A stretch of DNA of 64,000 nucleotides from Rhizomicrobium sp. GTDB taxonomy: Bacteria > Pseudomonadota > Alphaproteobacteria > Micropepsales > Micropepsaceae. The stretch is taken from NCBI GenBank assembly GCA_037200385.1, contig JBBCGL010000001.1:2495418-2559417 (forward strand), in the 5' to 3' direction. The notes below the pieces were generated by a model. That model saw only the letters and a list, made by a program, of their open reading frames with translations. It was not told the origin of the DNA and ran no database searches. Every line of letters starts with the position of its first letter. Positions within the stretch are counted from its first letter, which is position 1. The translations under genes were made by a program, and so were the position numbers. This document shows positions 52,983 to 61,786 of this stretch, one piece after another.

Positions 52983-55607
52983 ATGCGCACCGACGAGCCG
53001 CGCGCCATCAATCTCAAGGACTACCGCGCGCCGGACTATCATATCGCCGAGATCGCGCTGGATTTCGCACTCGACCCGCTCGCGACCAAGGTGGTCGCGA
53101 CCTCGAAGGTGACGCGCACCGGCGCGGCCGGTGCGCCGCTGGCGCTGGATGGCGAGGAGCTCAAGCTGCTGTCGGTGGCGATCGACGGTCGCAGGCTGGA
53201 CGGGAGCGATTACACGCTGGGCGACAACCTGCTGACGCTGAAGGCCGTGCCCGACGCCTTCACGCTCGAGATCGTCACGGAGATCTCGCCGCAGAACAAC
53301 ACGACGCTGAACGGACTCTACACCTCCAAGGGAATGTTCTGCACCCAATGCGAGGCGGAAGGGTTCCGCCGCATCACCTATTTCCTCGACCGGCCCGACA
53401 ATCTCGCGGTCTATACGACACGGATCGAAGCGGACAAGGCGGCCTATCCGATCCTGCTGTCGAACGGCAATCCGGTGGACAGGGGCGACCTGGCGGGCGG
53501 CCGGCATTTCGCGGTGTGGAACGATCCGTTCCCCAAGCCGTCCTATCTCTTCGCGCTGGTGGCCGGCGATCTGGGCGTGCTGAAGGACAGCTTCGTCCGC
53601 GGCTCGGGCAAGCCGGTGGATCTGCGCATCTATGTCGAGCACGGCAACGAGCCGAAGGTCGCCTATGCGATGGACTCGCTCAAGCGCGCGATGCGCTGGG
53701 ACGAGGAGAAATACGGCTGCGAATACGACCTCGACATCTTCATGATCGTCGCGGTCAGCGCCTTCAATTTCGGTGCGATGGAGAACAAGGGCCTCAACAT
53801 CTTCAACGACAAGCTGCTCCTGGCCTCACCAGAGACCGCGACCGACGACGACTATGCGCGGATCGAAAGCGTGGTGGCGCATGAGTATTTCCACAACTGG
53901 ACCGGCGACCGCATCACCTGCCGCGACTGGTTCCAGCTCTCGCTGAAGGAGGGACTCACCGTCTTCCGCGACCAGAGCTTCTCCGGCGATATGCGCAGCC
54001 ATGGCGTCTGCCGCATCACCGACGTCAAGGCGCTGCGGATGCGCCAATTCGTCGAGGATGCGGGGCCGCTGGCCCATCCGGTGCAGCCGCAGAGCTACAT
54101 CACCATCGACAATTTCTACACCGCGACGATCTACGAAAAGGGCTCGGAAGTCATCCGCATGCTGCATACGCTGGTGGGGCCGGAGGGCTACCGCAAGGCG
54201 ACCGACCTTTATTTCAAGCGGCACGATGGACAGGCGGCGACGGTCGAGGACTGGGTCAAATGCTTCGAGGATGCCTGCGGCCGCGATCTCACGCAGTTCC
54301 GCCGCTGGTATGCCCAGGCCGGCACGCCGGTGGTCGAGGCAAAGGGCCTCTACGACGCCGCGAAGAAGACATTTGCACTGACGCTGAGCCAATCGCTGGC
54401 GCCGACGCCGGGGCAGCCGGAGAAGAAGCCGCTGCATGTCCCGGTGCGGCTGGGCTTCATCGGGCAGAACGGCAATCCCATGCCGCTGACGCTGGAGGGC
54501 GAAAGCCGGACCGGGCCGGACGAGCGTGTGCTCGAACTGACCCAGAGCGAGCAGACCTTCCGCTTTGTCGACGTGGCGCAGAAGCCGCTTGTCTCGCTGG
54601 GCCGTGGATTCTCGGCGCCGGCGAATTTCGTGACCGGCTTCACGCCGGAGGAACTCGCTTTCCAGATGAAGGCGGATCACGACGATTTCAATCGCTGGGA
54701 GGCGGCGCAGAAGCTCGCGACGGGGATTCTGCTGAATGCCGCGGCGAATGGCGGCGTGCTGACCGACGAAGCGCCCTATGTCGAAGCGATCGGCGTGGTG
54801 CTGGCGGAGGCGGAGAACGATCCGGCCTATGCGGCCTACATGATGCTGCCGCCGCTCGACACCGAACTGGCGCAGGCGATGCAGACGCCGGATCCGGACG
54901 GCATCTTCGCGGGCCGCATGGCGCTGGTGCGAAGCGTCGCGGCGGCGCATGGCGCGCGGATCGAAGCGCTCTACGACAAGATGGTGACGCCGGGCGTCTT
55001 CGATCCGGGTGCCAAGCATGCCGGGCGGCGGGCACTGCGCAATGCCTGCCTGCGCTTCCTTACCGCAGCGGATGACGAGGACGCGGCGCGGCTGGCCGAG
55101 GCCCATTACCGCTCGGCGACCAACATGACCGACATGATCGCGGGCCTGGCGGCGCTGACCCGGATGGAGTCGCCCCGGCGCGAGGCGGCATTCGCGCATT
55201 TCCACGAGCGCTTCAAGGCGGACCCGCTGGTGCTCGACAAATGGATGAGCCTGCAGGCCGGCTCCTGCCTGCCGGGAACGGCGGCGGCGGTGCGCGCGCT
55301 GATGCACAGCCCGGTATTCGACATCAAGAATCCCAATCGCGTGCGATCGCTGGTCGGCGCGTTCGCGGGCAATCACCTGCGCTTCCATGCGGCGGACGGG
55401 TCGGGTTATGCGCTGGTCGGGCAGGTCATCGCGACGCTCGACAAGATCAACCCGCAGGTCGCGGCGCGGATGGCCGGCGCTTTCGAGGCCTGGCGGCGCT
55501 ACGACCCCGCACGGCAGGGCATGATGCGAGGCGAGCTGGAAAAGCTGACGAAGCTCGATGGGCTGTCGGCGAACCTGTTCGAAGTCGCGACCAAGATGCT
55601 CGAGTAA
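52983..55607 (+). CDS. pepN: Aminopeptidase N (M1 family)
   Basis: The 874-residue zinc exopeptidase removes N-terminal amino acids from peptides in the cytoplasm. It has GAMEN near residues 263-267, HEYFH at 300-304 and the third ligand in LKEGLT (Glu323). A long alpha-helical C-terminal domain ends at residue 874. Length equals E. coli PepN (about 870). It is divergent from the STAND gene with a 197-base spacer that contains the promoter. Confidence 0.95.
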   Translation: MRTDEPRAINLKDYRAPDYHIAEIALDFALDPLATKVVATSKVTRTGAAGAPLALDGEELKLLSVAIDGRRLDGSDYTLGDNLLTLKAVPDAFTLEIVTEISPQNNTTLNGLYTSKGMFCTQCEAEGFRRITYFLDRPDNLAVYTTRIEADKAAYPILLSNGNPVDRGDLAGGRHFAVWNDPFPKPSYLFALVAGDLGVLKDSFVRGSGKPVDLRIYVEHGNEPKVAYAMDSLKRAMRWDEEKYGCEYDLDIFMIVAVSAFNFGAMENKGLNIFNDKLLLASPETATDDDYARIESVVAHEYFHNWTGDRITCRDWFQLSLKEGLTVFRDQSFSGDMRSHGVCRITDVKALRMRQFVEDAGPLAHPVQPQSYITIDNFYTATIYEKGSEVIRMLHTLVGPEGYRKATDLYFKRHDGQAATVEDWVKCFEDACGRDLTQFRRWYAQAGTPVVEAKGLYDAAKKTFALTLSQSLAPTPGQPEKKPLHVPVRLGFIGQNGNPMPLTLEGESRTGPDERVLELTQSEQTFRFVDVAQKPLVSLGRGFSAPANFVTGFTPEELAFQMKADHDDFNRWEAAQKLATGILLNAAANGGVLTDEAPYVEAIGVVLAEAENDPAYAAYMMLPPLDTELAQAMQTPDPDGIFAGRMALVRSVAAAHGARIEALYDKMVTPGVFDPGAKHAGRRALRNACLRFLTAADDEDAARLAEAHYRSATNMTDMIAGLAALTRMESPRREAAFAHFHERFKADPLVLDKWMSLQAGSCLPGTAAAVRALMHSPVFDIKNPNRVRSLVGAFAGNHLRFHAADGSGYALVGQVIATLDKINPQVAARMAGAFEAWRRYDPARQGMMRGELEKLTKLDGLSANLFEVATKMLE

Positions 55608-55655
55608 CCACTCGTTAACTTTCGTGACAGCGACTCGGCGATTCGCATAATCGTT

Positions 55656-55679
55656 CGGAAGCGAACTGATTCGCTTCCG
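55656..55679. promoter_or_regulatory. Perfect hairpin abutting the histidine-kinase ribosome-binding site
   Basis: CGGAAGCGAA and TTCGCTTCCG form a perfect 10-base stem with a CTGA loop. The last stem base is next to GAGGG, the ribosome-binding site of the following GTG start at 55690. It could be the pepN terminator (no T-run follows) or control translation of the kinase. Confidence 0.6.
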
Positions 55680-55689
55680 AGGGTTATCC

Positions 55690-57198
55690 GTGTCGGCGCG
55701 TGCAGCCCAGAATGTGCCCTTCACAGCCGGCATCGCGCGGCTGGCGGCACAGAACATCCGGCTGACGGTGCTGGTCTGTGTCGCGCTGATCTGCGGCTGC
55801 TTCGCGGCGGCGACGATGCTGCAGATGCGCAACGACCGCGCCCATGCGCTCGCCCAGGCGCGGATGTTCGAAAACGCGCGCGCCGCCGACATCGCGGCCG
55901 CGGCGGCCGTCACGCTGGACCGGCTCGCGGCGCTGGGGCGTGGCTTTGCCGACGGCGGGAGCGCGCCCGGCACGGCCGACGGCATCGAAGGCATCACGGT
56001 GTTCGACCGTTCGGGGCTGGCGCTGACCACGCTGGGCGAAAGCCAGGCCCTGCCCCCGGGTGCCGCCGCAGCCGGCGCTCCGCTGGTCTCCGCGCCGGGC
56101 ACGCTGGTTTTTCCCTATCGCGAAAAGATCGTCGCGGTGTCGTTCGATCCGCGTGTGCTCGTGCCGCCGCGCCTGCTCGCGCGGGCCGCCCTGGCGGGGA
56201 ACGGGCAGGTGCTGCTGCGCGATCCGGCCTGGCGGGCGGGCGGCACGCAGATCGCGGTGCCGGGCTGGCCGGTCACGGTGCGGACATCGGTCGATGACGA
56301 CGCGGCGCTGGCGGCTTGGACCGGCTCGCTGCCGCTTTATCTCTTCGTGATCCTGGGACCGGCGCTGGCGGGCGCGGCGCTGGCAACGGTGTTCGTGCGC
56401 GAATTCGAGCGGCGGGCGCGCGCCTCGGAGGCGATCCGCTCGCTGCGCGCGACACGGCCGGTCGAAGCCAGGCTGCTGGTGCGGCTCGCCGAAGCGGAGC
56501 GCCGCGCGGCGGAGGACAGCCGCGCCAAATCGGAGTTCATCGCGCATATGAGCCATGAATTGCGCACCCCGCTGAACGCGATCATCGGCTTTTCCGAGGT
56601 GATCGAGCGCGGTTTCTACGGCGCGGTCGGGCACGCGAAATACGTCGAGTACGCGCATGACATCAACGAGGCGGGACGCAACCTGCACACCAAGATCGGC
56701 GACATCCTGGAATTCGCCAATGTCGAGGCGGGGCGTTACCCGCTGCAGCTCGCGCGGGTGAATGCCTGCGCTATCGCGTCGGATTGCGTAAACGGGCAGA
56801 TGGGACGCGCCTTCTCGCGGCGGATCGCACTGGAGCTGGGTTTCGCCGATGCCTGCGACGCGCGAGCCGACGCCCTTGGCGTGCATCGCGTGCTGAGCAG
56901 CCTGATCGACAACGCGCTGGGCTACACGCCGGAAGGCGGCCGCGTGCGGATCGATGTGCGCGAGGAAGAGGCCGCGGTCGTCCTGCGCGTCATCGACAAT
57001 GGCCAGGGCTTCACGCGCGACGAGGCCGCGCTGGCGGGCCTTCCCTTCAAGCGCTTCGACCGCCGCGGTGCGACGACCGGCTCAGGATTAGGACTGGCGA
57101 TCGCCATGTCGCTGGCGCGCCGGATGGGCGGCGCGCTTCGGCTGGATGGCACGCCGGGCGGCGGTAGCGTTGCCGAGCTGCGCCTGCCGAAGGCGTAG
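55690..57198 (+). CDS. Membrane sensor histidine kinase
   Basis: This 502-residue kinase has two membrane segments (about 24-46 and 215-236) flanking a periplasmic sensor region of unknown fold. The dimerisation box SHELRTPLNAIIGFSEVIE holds the phosphorylated His289. An ATPase domain follows (DNALGYTPEGG, NGQGF, TGSGLGLAIAMSLARRM). GTG 55690 has GAGGG 7 bases upstream. No response regulator is adjacent, so it is an orphan. The kinase core resembles PleC/DivJ-type alphaproteobacterial kinases. Confidence 0.88.
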   Translation: MSARAAQNVPFTAGIARLAAQNIRLTVLVCVALICGCFAAATMLQMRNDRAHALAQARMFENARAADIAAAAAVTLDRLAALGRGFADGGSAPGTADGIEGITVFDRSGLALTTLGESQALPPGAAAAGAPLVSAPGTLVFPYREKIVAVSFDPRVLVPPRLLARAALAGNGQVLLRDPAWRAGGTQIAVPGWPVTVRTSVDDDAALAAWTGSLPLYLFVILGPALAGAALATVFVREFERRARASEAIRSLRATRPVEARLLVRLAEAERRAAEDSRAKSEFIAHMSHELRTPLNAIIGFSEVIERGFYGAVGHAKYVEYAHDINEAGRNLHTKIGDILEFANVEAGRYPLQLARVNACAIASDCVNGQMGRAFSRRIALELGFADACDARADALGVHRVLSSLIDNALGYTPEGGRVRIDVREEEAAVVLRVIDNGQGFTRDEAALAGLPFKRFDRRGATTGSGLGLAIAMSLARRMGGALRLDGTPGGGSVAELRLPKA

Positions 57199-57224
57199 GG
57201 TCCGGACCCAATAACAAAAATAAA

Positions 57225-57353
57225 TGTCATGACCCGCGACTGCGGGCCACCCAGGTGAAACCCTGCGAAATCCAGCAATGCCTTCTCAGGCGCCACAGGA
57301 TAACCGGCATTTGCAGAACCCAACTGGGTGGCCCGCAGTCGCGGGCCATGACA
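57225..57353. repeat. 129-bp inverted-repeat element (BIME/MITE-like)
   Basis: The arms at 57225-57254 and 57324-57353 are 30 bases each, inverted, and match at 29 of 30 positions. Each arm contains its own hairpin (GCCCGC-AGTC-GCGGGC). The 69-base middle shows no open frame of note. No duplicated target site could be confirmed by eye. It fills the intergenic gap between the kinase and the puuA-like gene. It could be a miniature mobile element or a REP pair forming a terminator-like structure. Confidence 0.75.
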
Positions 57354-57423
57354 AGTTGTTGGTTGGGTTGACGCCAATCGCGTACAGACCCTAGCGGAAG
57401 CGCGTCCGCGGCCCAGGCGCGTT

Positions 57424-58824
57424 TCACAGATACCAGTCGTACTCGGCGGGCGAGAATATCCCGGCGAAGCGCCTGGCTTCGAGGCGCTTGGTCTCGCCAT
57501 AGAGCGCGACCGTCTCCGCGCCGAGATAGGATGGAACGGTCTTTGCCGCCTTGAGCAGCGCCAGCGCGTCGTCGAGCGCGAAGGGCAGCGCCATGTCCGG
57601 CTCGCGCGAGACATTGCCGGCAGCGGCAGGGCCGGGATCGCATTTGTTCGTCAGGCCGTGATGCAGTCCGGCCAGCACCGCAGCGGCCGCGAAATAGGGA
57701 TTGGCGTCGGCGCCGCTGACGCGATGCTCGACCCGGCGGGCCGCCCCGGGGCTGACGGGCACGCGCAGGCCGGCGGAGCGGTTGTTGATCCCCCAGCGCC
57801 GGTTCACCGGCGCGAACATGTCGGGCTCGAACCGGCGATAGGAATTGAGCGAAGGGGCGAACAACGCCATCGACTCCGGCATCAGCGCCTGGAGGCCGCC
57901 GATCGCATGGCGCAAGGCGGGCGCGCCTTCGGCCGAGCCGTCGTCGAAGATGTTGCGGCCGGCGTCGTCGAGGATGCTGGCATGGATGTGCAGGCCGCTA
58001 CCGGCGCGGTTCGGATAGGGCTTGGCCATGAAGGTCGCGTCGAACCCGGTGACGCGGGCGGCAGCCTTCACGATCTGCTTGAGGATCACGGCATGGTCGG
58101 CGGCCCTGGCCGCGTCGGCCTGGTGATGCAGATTGATCTCGAGCTGGCCGGGCGCGTATTCGGAGCTCGCCGCGCCGATGGGAAGATCGTGGACCCGCGC
58201 GGCGGCGCACAGCGCCTCGTGGAAGGCGAAGAAACGGTCGAGATCGTCGATGCTGTAGACCGTGTTGTCCTTCTCGCGTGCGCCGCTCAAGGGGTCGCAA
58301 GGCGGCAAGGGCGCACCATGCGCGTCGCGGGCGCGGTCGAGGAGATAGAATTCGAGCTCGAGCGCGATGACCGGCGTCAGGCGAAGCTCGGCAAAACGGT
58401 CGAGCACGCGCTCCAGCGCGGCGCGGGGCTCGCCGGGCGTCGGCGTGCCATCGGCATCGCGCATGGTGGTGAGAAGCTGCAGCCGGCGCGGACCGGCGCC
58501 CCAGACGGGGCTCAGGCTGCCGGGAATCGGCCAGGCACTGCCGTCGGGATCGCCATCGTCGACGCCGCGGCCGAAGGGATTCACCATCTCGCCCTTCACG
58601 TCCATCAGGTAGACGGAGCGCGGCAACTGCATGCCGGTCTCGAACAGGCGCGGCGCCTCGGCCAGCGGCAGGCGCTTGCCGCGCATCGTGCCCGCGATAT
58701 CGACCACCAGCGCATCGACGCATTCGATCGCGGGGTCGGCCGCGACGAGGGCGTCGAACTGGGCGCGCGCCACGTCGACGAAGGCGGGACGTGCGAAGCT
58801 GGGAACGGGCGATGCCTTGTTCAT
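57424..58824 (-). CDS. Glutamine-synthetase-family protein, probable gamma-glutamylputrescine synthetase
   Basis: The 466-residue enzyme belongs to the PuuA-type branch. Motifs: ALELEFYLLD, EYAPGQLEINLHH, GSGLHIHASI, NRRWGINNRSAGLRVP and VEHRVSGADANPYFA. PuuA links putrescine to glutamate with ATP at the start of putrescine breakdown. It is divergent from a PotD-like binding protein and close to speD and speE, which supports a polyamine substrate. Related ethanolamine or other amine synthetases remain possible. Confidence 0.82.
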   Translation of the reverse strand: MNKASPVPSFARPAFVDVARAQFDALVAADPAIECVDALVVDIAGTMRGKRLPLAEAPRLFETGMQLPRSVYLMDVKGEMVNPFGRGVDDGDPDGSAWPIPGSLSPVWGAGPRRLQLLTTMRDADGTPTPGEPRAALERVLDRFAELRLTPVIALELEFYLLDRARDAHGAPLPPCDPLSGAREKDNTVYSIDDLDRFFAFHEALCAAARVHDLPIGAASSEYAPGQLEINLHHQADAARAADHAVILKQIVKAAARVTGFDATFMAKPYPNRAGSGLHIHASILDDAGRNIFDDGSAEGAPALRHAIGGLQALMPESMALFAPSLNSYRRFEPDMFAPVNRRWGINNRSAGLRVPVSPGAARRVEHRVSGADANPYFAAAAVLAGLHHGLTNKCDPGPAAAGNVSREPDMALPFALDDALALLKAAKTVPSYLGAETVALYGETKRLEARRFAGIFSPAEYDWYL

Positions 58825-58936
58825 AGGCAGATCATAGACCGCCGGCGCTTGCCGGCAAACTCATGCATCGGGCGCTGGATTGCGCGGAAAGCGGCGCCGC
58901 CCTAGCTTTCGCATCGGTATCTGCGCGGAGGGGACA

Positions 58937-60022
58937 ATGAAATTGCCCGTGACGTTCACGGTCGCGGCGGCGCTGCTGCTGAGCCTGGCCGCCTGCGGAC
59001 CGAGCGGCGGCGGCAAGACGGCGGGTGGCGGCGTCTCGAAGCCGGTGACCCTGTTCCAGTGGCAGAACTACATGGATCCGCCCTTCTATGCCGATTACCA
59101 GAAGGCCTATGGCGGCGAGAAGCCCAACATCGCGATCTTCGCGGACGAGGACGAGGCCTTCGCCAAGATGCGCGCCGGCTACAAGCCGGATGTGATGGGG
59201 CCCTGCTACTATGAATTCCCACGCTGGAAGGAGGCCGGGCTGATCCAGCCGATCGACACGGCGAAGCTGAAGAACTGGAACAAGATCGCGCCGATCTTGC
59301 GCAACATGCCGGGGCTCAGCGCGGGCGGCACCAAGGTGTGGTTCGTGCCGCATTACTGGGGCAACACCTCCGTCACCTTCCGCACCGACCTGGCGCCGGA
59401 ATACGTCAAGTCGCAGAGCTGGAACATCTTGTTCGATCCCAAATACAAGGGCCGCATCTCGGTGCTCGACGGGGTGGACGACACCGTGCCGTTCATCGCG
59501 CACATGATCGGCGTCGACGCCTACAACATGACGCCGGCGCAATACGAGCAGGTGAAAGCGAAATTGCGCGAAGTGGTGGCGCAGGCACGCGTGATCTCCA
59601 GCGACAACGACACGCTGACCCAGGATCTCGGCTCGGGCGAGATCGTCGCGGCAATGTCGTGGCGCATCATCTACAAGACGCTGCACGTCGCAGGTAAGCC
59701 GGTGATGTACATGAACCCGCCGGGCGGCATGTTCACCTATGTCTGCGGCCTCGTCATGCACAAGGACCCGTCGGACGAGGCGAAGGCGCTCGCGCTGATC
59801 GATTCCTCGCTGTCGGATGCCGGCGCGAACTACACGATCAACGCGATCGGCGACGAGCCGGCGAACACCACGACGATGAAGACGCTGCCCAATTCCACCT
59901 TCGAGGCGCTGGGCCTGACCCGCGACGTCGACACCTTCCTCAAGAGCGGCATCTTCCAGCGCCGGCTCAAGAACAAGGATCAGATCGTCAACGACTGGAC
60001 GGAGATCAAGGCGAAGCTTTAG
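58937..60022 (+). CDS. Spermidine/putrescine ABC-transporter substrate-binding lipoprotein
   Basis: The 361-residue PotD-type binding protein has a lipoprotein signal ending LLSLAAC (Cys20). Mature-part markers are WQNYMDPPF near residue 43, VPHYWGNTSVTFRTD and the closing KIKAKL-like end of the family. GGAGGGG lies immediately before the ATG. No permease or ATPase genes are next to it, so its partners must be elsewhere. It converges on the metal-sensor gene 5 bases away and is divergent from the puuA-like gene. Confidence 0.85.
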   Translation: MKLPVTFTVAAALLLSLAACGPSGGGKTAGGGVSKPVTLFQWQNYMDPPFYADYQKAYGGEKPNIAIFADEDEAFAKMRAGYKPDVMGPCYYEFPRWKEAGLIQPIDTAKLKNWNKIAPILRNMPGLSAGGTKVWFVPHYWGNTSVTFRTDLAPEYVKSQSWNILFDPKYKGRISVLDGVDDTVPFIAHMIGVDAYNMTPAQYEQVKAKLREVVAQARVISSDNDTLTQDLGSGEIVAAMSWRIIYKTLHVAGKPVMYMNPPGGMFTYVCGLVMHKDPSDEAKALALIDSSLSDAGANYTINAIGDEPANTTTMKTLPNSTFEALGLTRDVDTFLKSGIFQRRLKNKDQIVNDWTEIKAKL

Positions 60023-60027
60023 ACGCC

Positions 60028-60495
60028 TTACCGCTCGCGCGGGCGGAACATCCGGAACAGCCACGAGCGGCTGCGCTTGCGGACGCGATCGGCGAAGGCC
60101 TGGCGCTCGGCGGGCGTCAGGGCGGAGAGGCTGTCGCCCAGCGCCGCGACGCTCTCGGTCTCCAGCGCGGTGTCGGCGGCGACGACGGCCGCCAATGCAT
60201 CCGACATCTTCCTCGGGGAATAATCGGGGGCGACGAACACGTTGAACGCCGCATGACGGGCATTGGCCGAAGCCTTGCGCAGCAGCGCGATCCGGGCGGC
60301 ATGGGCATCGATGATCGCCTGGATGTTGTCCCGCTCCTCGGGAACGGCGGCGATCAGGGCGTGCGGCACGAGGGGGCCGGGCGGGTGCCGCAAACGCACC
60401 ACGCCGATCGCGACTGCCGCGATCAGCGCGACATTGAGGCAGAGCGAGACGATCAGGAGCCAATTGCGGCGCCGGGGCGCGGGCGTATCGCTCAT
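60028..60495 (-). CDS. Periplasmic heavy-metal sensor-like protein
   Basis: This 155-residue protein has one membrane segment (residues 12-34, NWLLIVSLCLNVALIAAVAIG) and a helical domain outside. The family is the CnrX/Spy-like Metal_resist group, which restrains sigma systems or binds metals. It starts 2 bases after the anti-sigma gene. AGGAG precedes the ATG. The metal is unknown; an envelope-stress role is as likely. Confidence 0.72.
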   Translation of the reverse strand: MSDTPAPRRRNWLLIVSLCLNVALIAAVAIGVVRLRHPPGPLVPHALIAAVPEERDNIQAIIDAHAARIALLRKASANARHAAFNVFVAPDYSPRKMSDALAAVVAADTALETESVAALGDSLSALTPAERQAFADRVRKRSRSWLFRMFRPRER

Positions 60496-60496
60496 C

Positions 60497-60850
60497 CTAG
60501 GTCTCCTGTCCGATGTCGAAGCTGCCCGGAGCATCGAGCGCAAAGGCGCCTGGCGCAGTCTCGTCCTGCTCCGCGATCTCGAGCGGCACCAGCGCAGCGG
60601 CTCCGGCGCCGATCAGCAGCGAGAAGACCAGAGCCGCGGCGGGCTGCCAGAGCGGCGCGCCGGGCCAGACGGCGTCCATCGCGCGGCGGAGCAATCTGCC
60701 GGGCGTCCAGCGCGTGGCGATCCGGTCGAAATCCGCCAGGACGCGGCGCTCGAGCGCGGCGGAGACCGGCACATCTTCCGCACGAGCCAGCAGGCCGTCG
60801 AGCCAGGCGTCGTCATCGTTATCCATCTGCTCCATGCCCCGGTCTGTCAC
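60497..60850 (-). CDS. Putative anti-sigma factor (membrane)
   Basis: This 117-residue protein has an acidic start and one membrane segment near residues 72-95 (PLWQPAAALVFSLLIGAGAAAL). No His-x3-Cys-x2-Cys zinc motif is visible. The GTG start overlaps the sigma-factor stop (GTGA); an ATG at 60835 is the alternative. Position directly after an ECF sigma gene is the main evidence. Confidence 0.68.
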   Translation of the reverse strand: MTDRGMEQMDNDDDAWLDGLLARAEDVPVSAALERRVLADFDRIATRWTPGRLLRRAMDAVWPGAPLWQPAAALVFSLLIGAGAAALVPLEIAEQDETAPGAFALDAPGSFDIGQET

Positions 60851-61392
60851 GTGTCTCTCAGGTGTTCCAGCTTCGTCCGCAGCGCGCGGCGCCCCCGCGC
60901 CAGCAGCGATTCCAGGGCTTCAACGCTGACGCCGAGGATTTCCGCCGCTTCGATATTGCCGCAGTCCTGGAAATGGCACAGCTGGATAGCGGCACGCTGG
61001 CGCTCGGGGAGCGCCGCGAGCGCGGCTTCGACCTGGGCGGAGAGCGCCGCAGTGTGGAGACCGGCGTCCGGGCCGGGCGCCGGATCGGCGATCTCCGCAG
61101 CTTCGTCGAGCCGCGCGGCCGGACGGCGGCGCAGGCGGTCGTAACATTTGTTGAGCGCGACGCGGTAGAGCCAAGTGCTGAACCGGGCGCGGCCGGGCTC
61201 CCAGCGGGCGGCATGGGTCCAGAGCTGGATGAAGGTGTCCTGCACGGCGTCCTCGGCTTCGGCGGGATCGCCGAGCATGCGCCGCGCGAGCGTCAGGAGC
61301 CGCGGCAGATGGCGCGCCATCAGGGCCTGCGCCGCGGCACGGTCGCCCCGCCCCGCCCGCGCGACGAGATCGGCGTCCGGATCAAGCATCAT
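60847..61392 (-). CDS. ECF-type RNA polymerase sigma factor
   Basis: The 181-residue sigma-70 family member has region 2 (DAVQDTFIQLWTHA near residue 43) and region 4 (LPERQRAAIQLCHFQD, GVSVEALESLLARGRRALR). ATG 61392 is followed by a second Met, so the start may be one codon later. It begins an operon with the anti-sigma and metal-sensor genes. Confidence 0.9.
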   Translation of the reverse strand: MMLDPDADLVARAGRGDRAAAQALMARHLPRLLTLARRMLGDPAEAEDAVQDTFIQLWTHAARWEPGRARFSTWLYRVALNKCYDRLRRRPAARLDEAAEIADPAPGPDAGLHTAALSAQVEAALAALPERQRAAIQLCHFQDCGNIEAAEILGVSVEALESLLARGRRALRTKLEHLRDT

Positions 61393-61426
61393 TCCGGGCC
61401 GCGTGTCGCCAAGGCATGCGGAGCGT

Positions 61427-61705
61427 TCAACGCGCGGGCCGGCGCGTTCCGTCGGCGACCGCCTTGGCGGCGCGCTGAAGGACGATCCTGCGCTGGGCGG
61501 CGGTGTTGGCGGGAAGCCGCTCGAAATCGCCGCCGAGGCCGATATCGGCGTAAAGCTCACCTTCGCCGTGCTCGTGGAAATGCAGGACGCTGCGGCCGCC
61601 GAGATAGAAACAGCCGCGCGACTTCTCCTTGAGGACGGCGTGCTTGCGCAGCTGGACGAGCAGCGGCTCGAGACGGTCAAGGGCGGCGGGGCCGGCGTGC
61701 TTCAT
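61427..61705 (-). CDS. Conserved hypothetical protein
   Basis: This 92-residue soluble protein has a central FYLGGRSVLHFHEHGEGELYADI-type segment (positions 34-56) that looks like a conserved beta-hairpin core. No membrane or signal segment. It sits between the terminator hairpin of speD and the sigma-factor gene. I do not recognise a function. Confidence 0.65.
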   Translation of the reverse strand: MKHAGPAALDRLEPLLVQLRKHAVLKEKSRGCFYLGGRSVLHFHEHGEGELYADIGLGGDFERLPANTAAQRRIVLQRAAKAVADGTRRPAR

Positions 61706-61723
61706 CGCGATGCCACCAAACGT

Positions 61724-61763
61724 CGAAGGGCGGAAACGGCTTTTACGCCATTTCCGCCCTTCG
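61724..61763 (-). terminator. Terminator-like hairpin downstream of speD
   Basis: Arms at 61724-61740 and 61747-61763 are 17 bases each, with a TTTTAC loop. On the minus strand the single mismatch becomes a G-U pair, so the stem is continuous. It begins 24 bases after the speD stop. A long U-run is missing, so termination may be partial. Confidence 0.7.
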
Positions 61764-61786
61764 GGTAATAAGGTCTGAACGCGTGC

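Noticed and set aside
58841-58856. GCCGGC-GCTT-GCCGGC hairpin between puuA-like and PotD-like genes
   Set aside because: GCCGGC is common in GC-rich DNA and the stem is only six bases, so it is not reported as a regulatory site.
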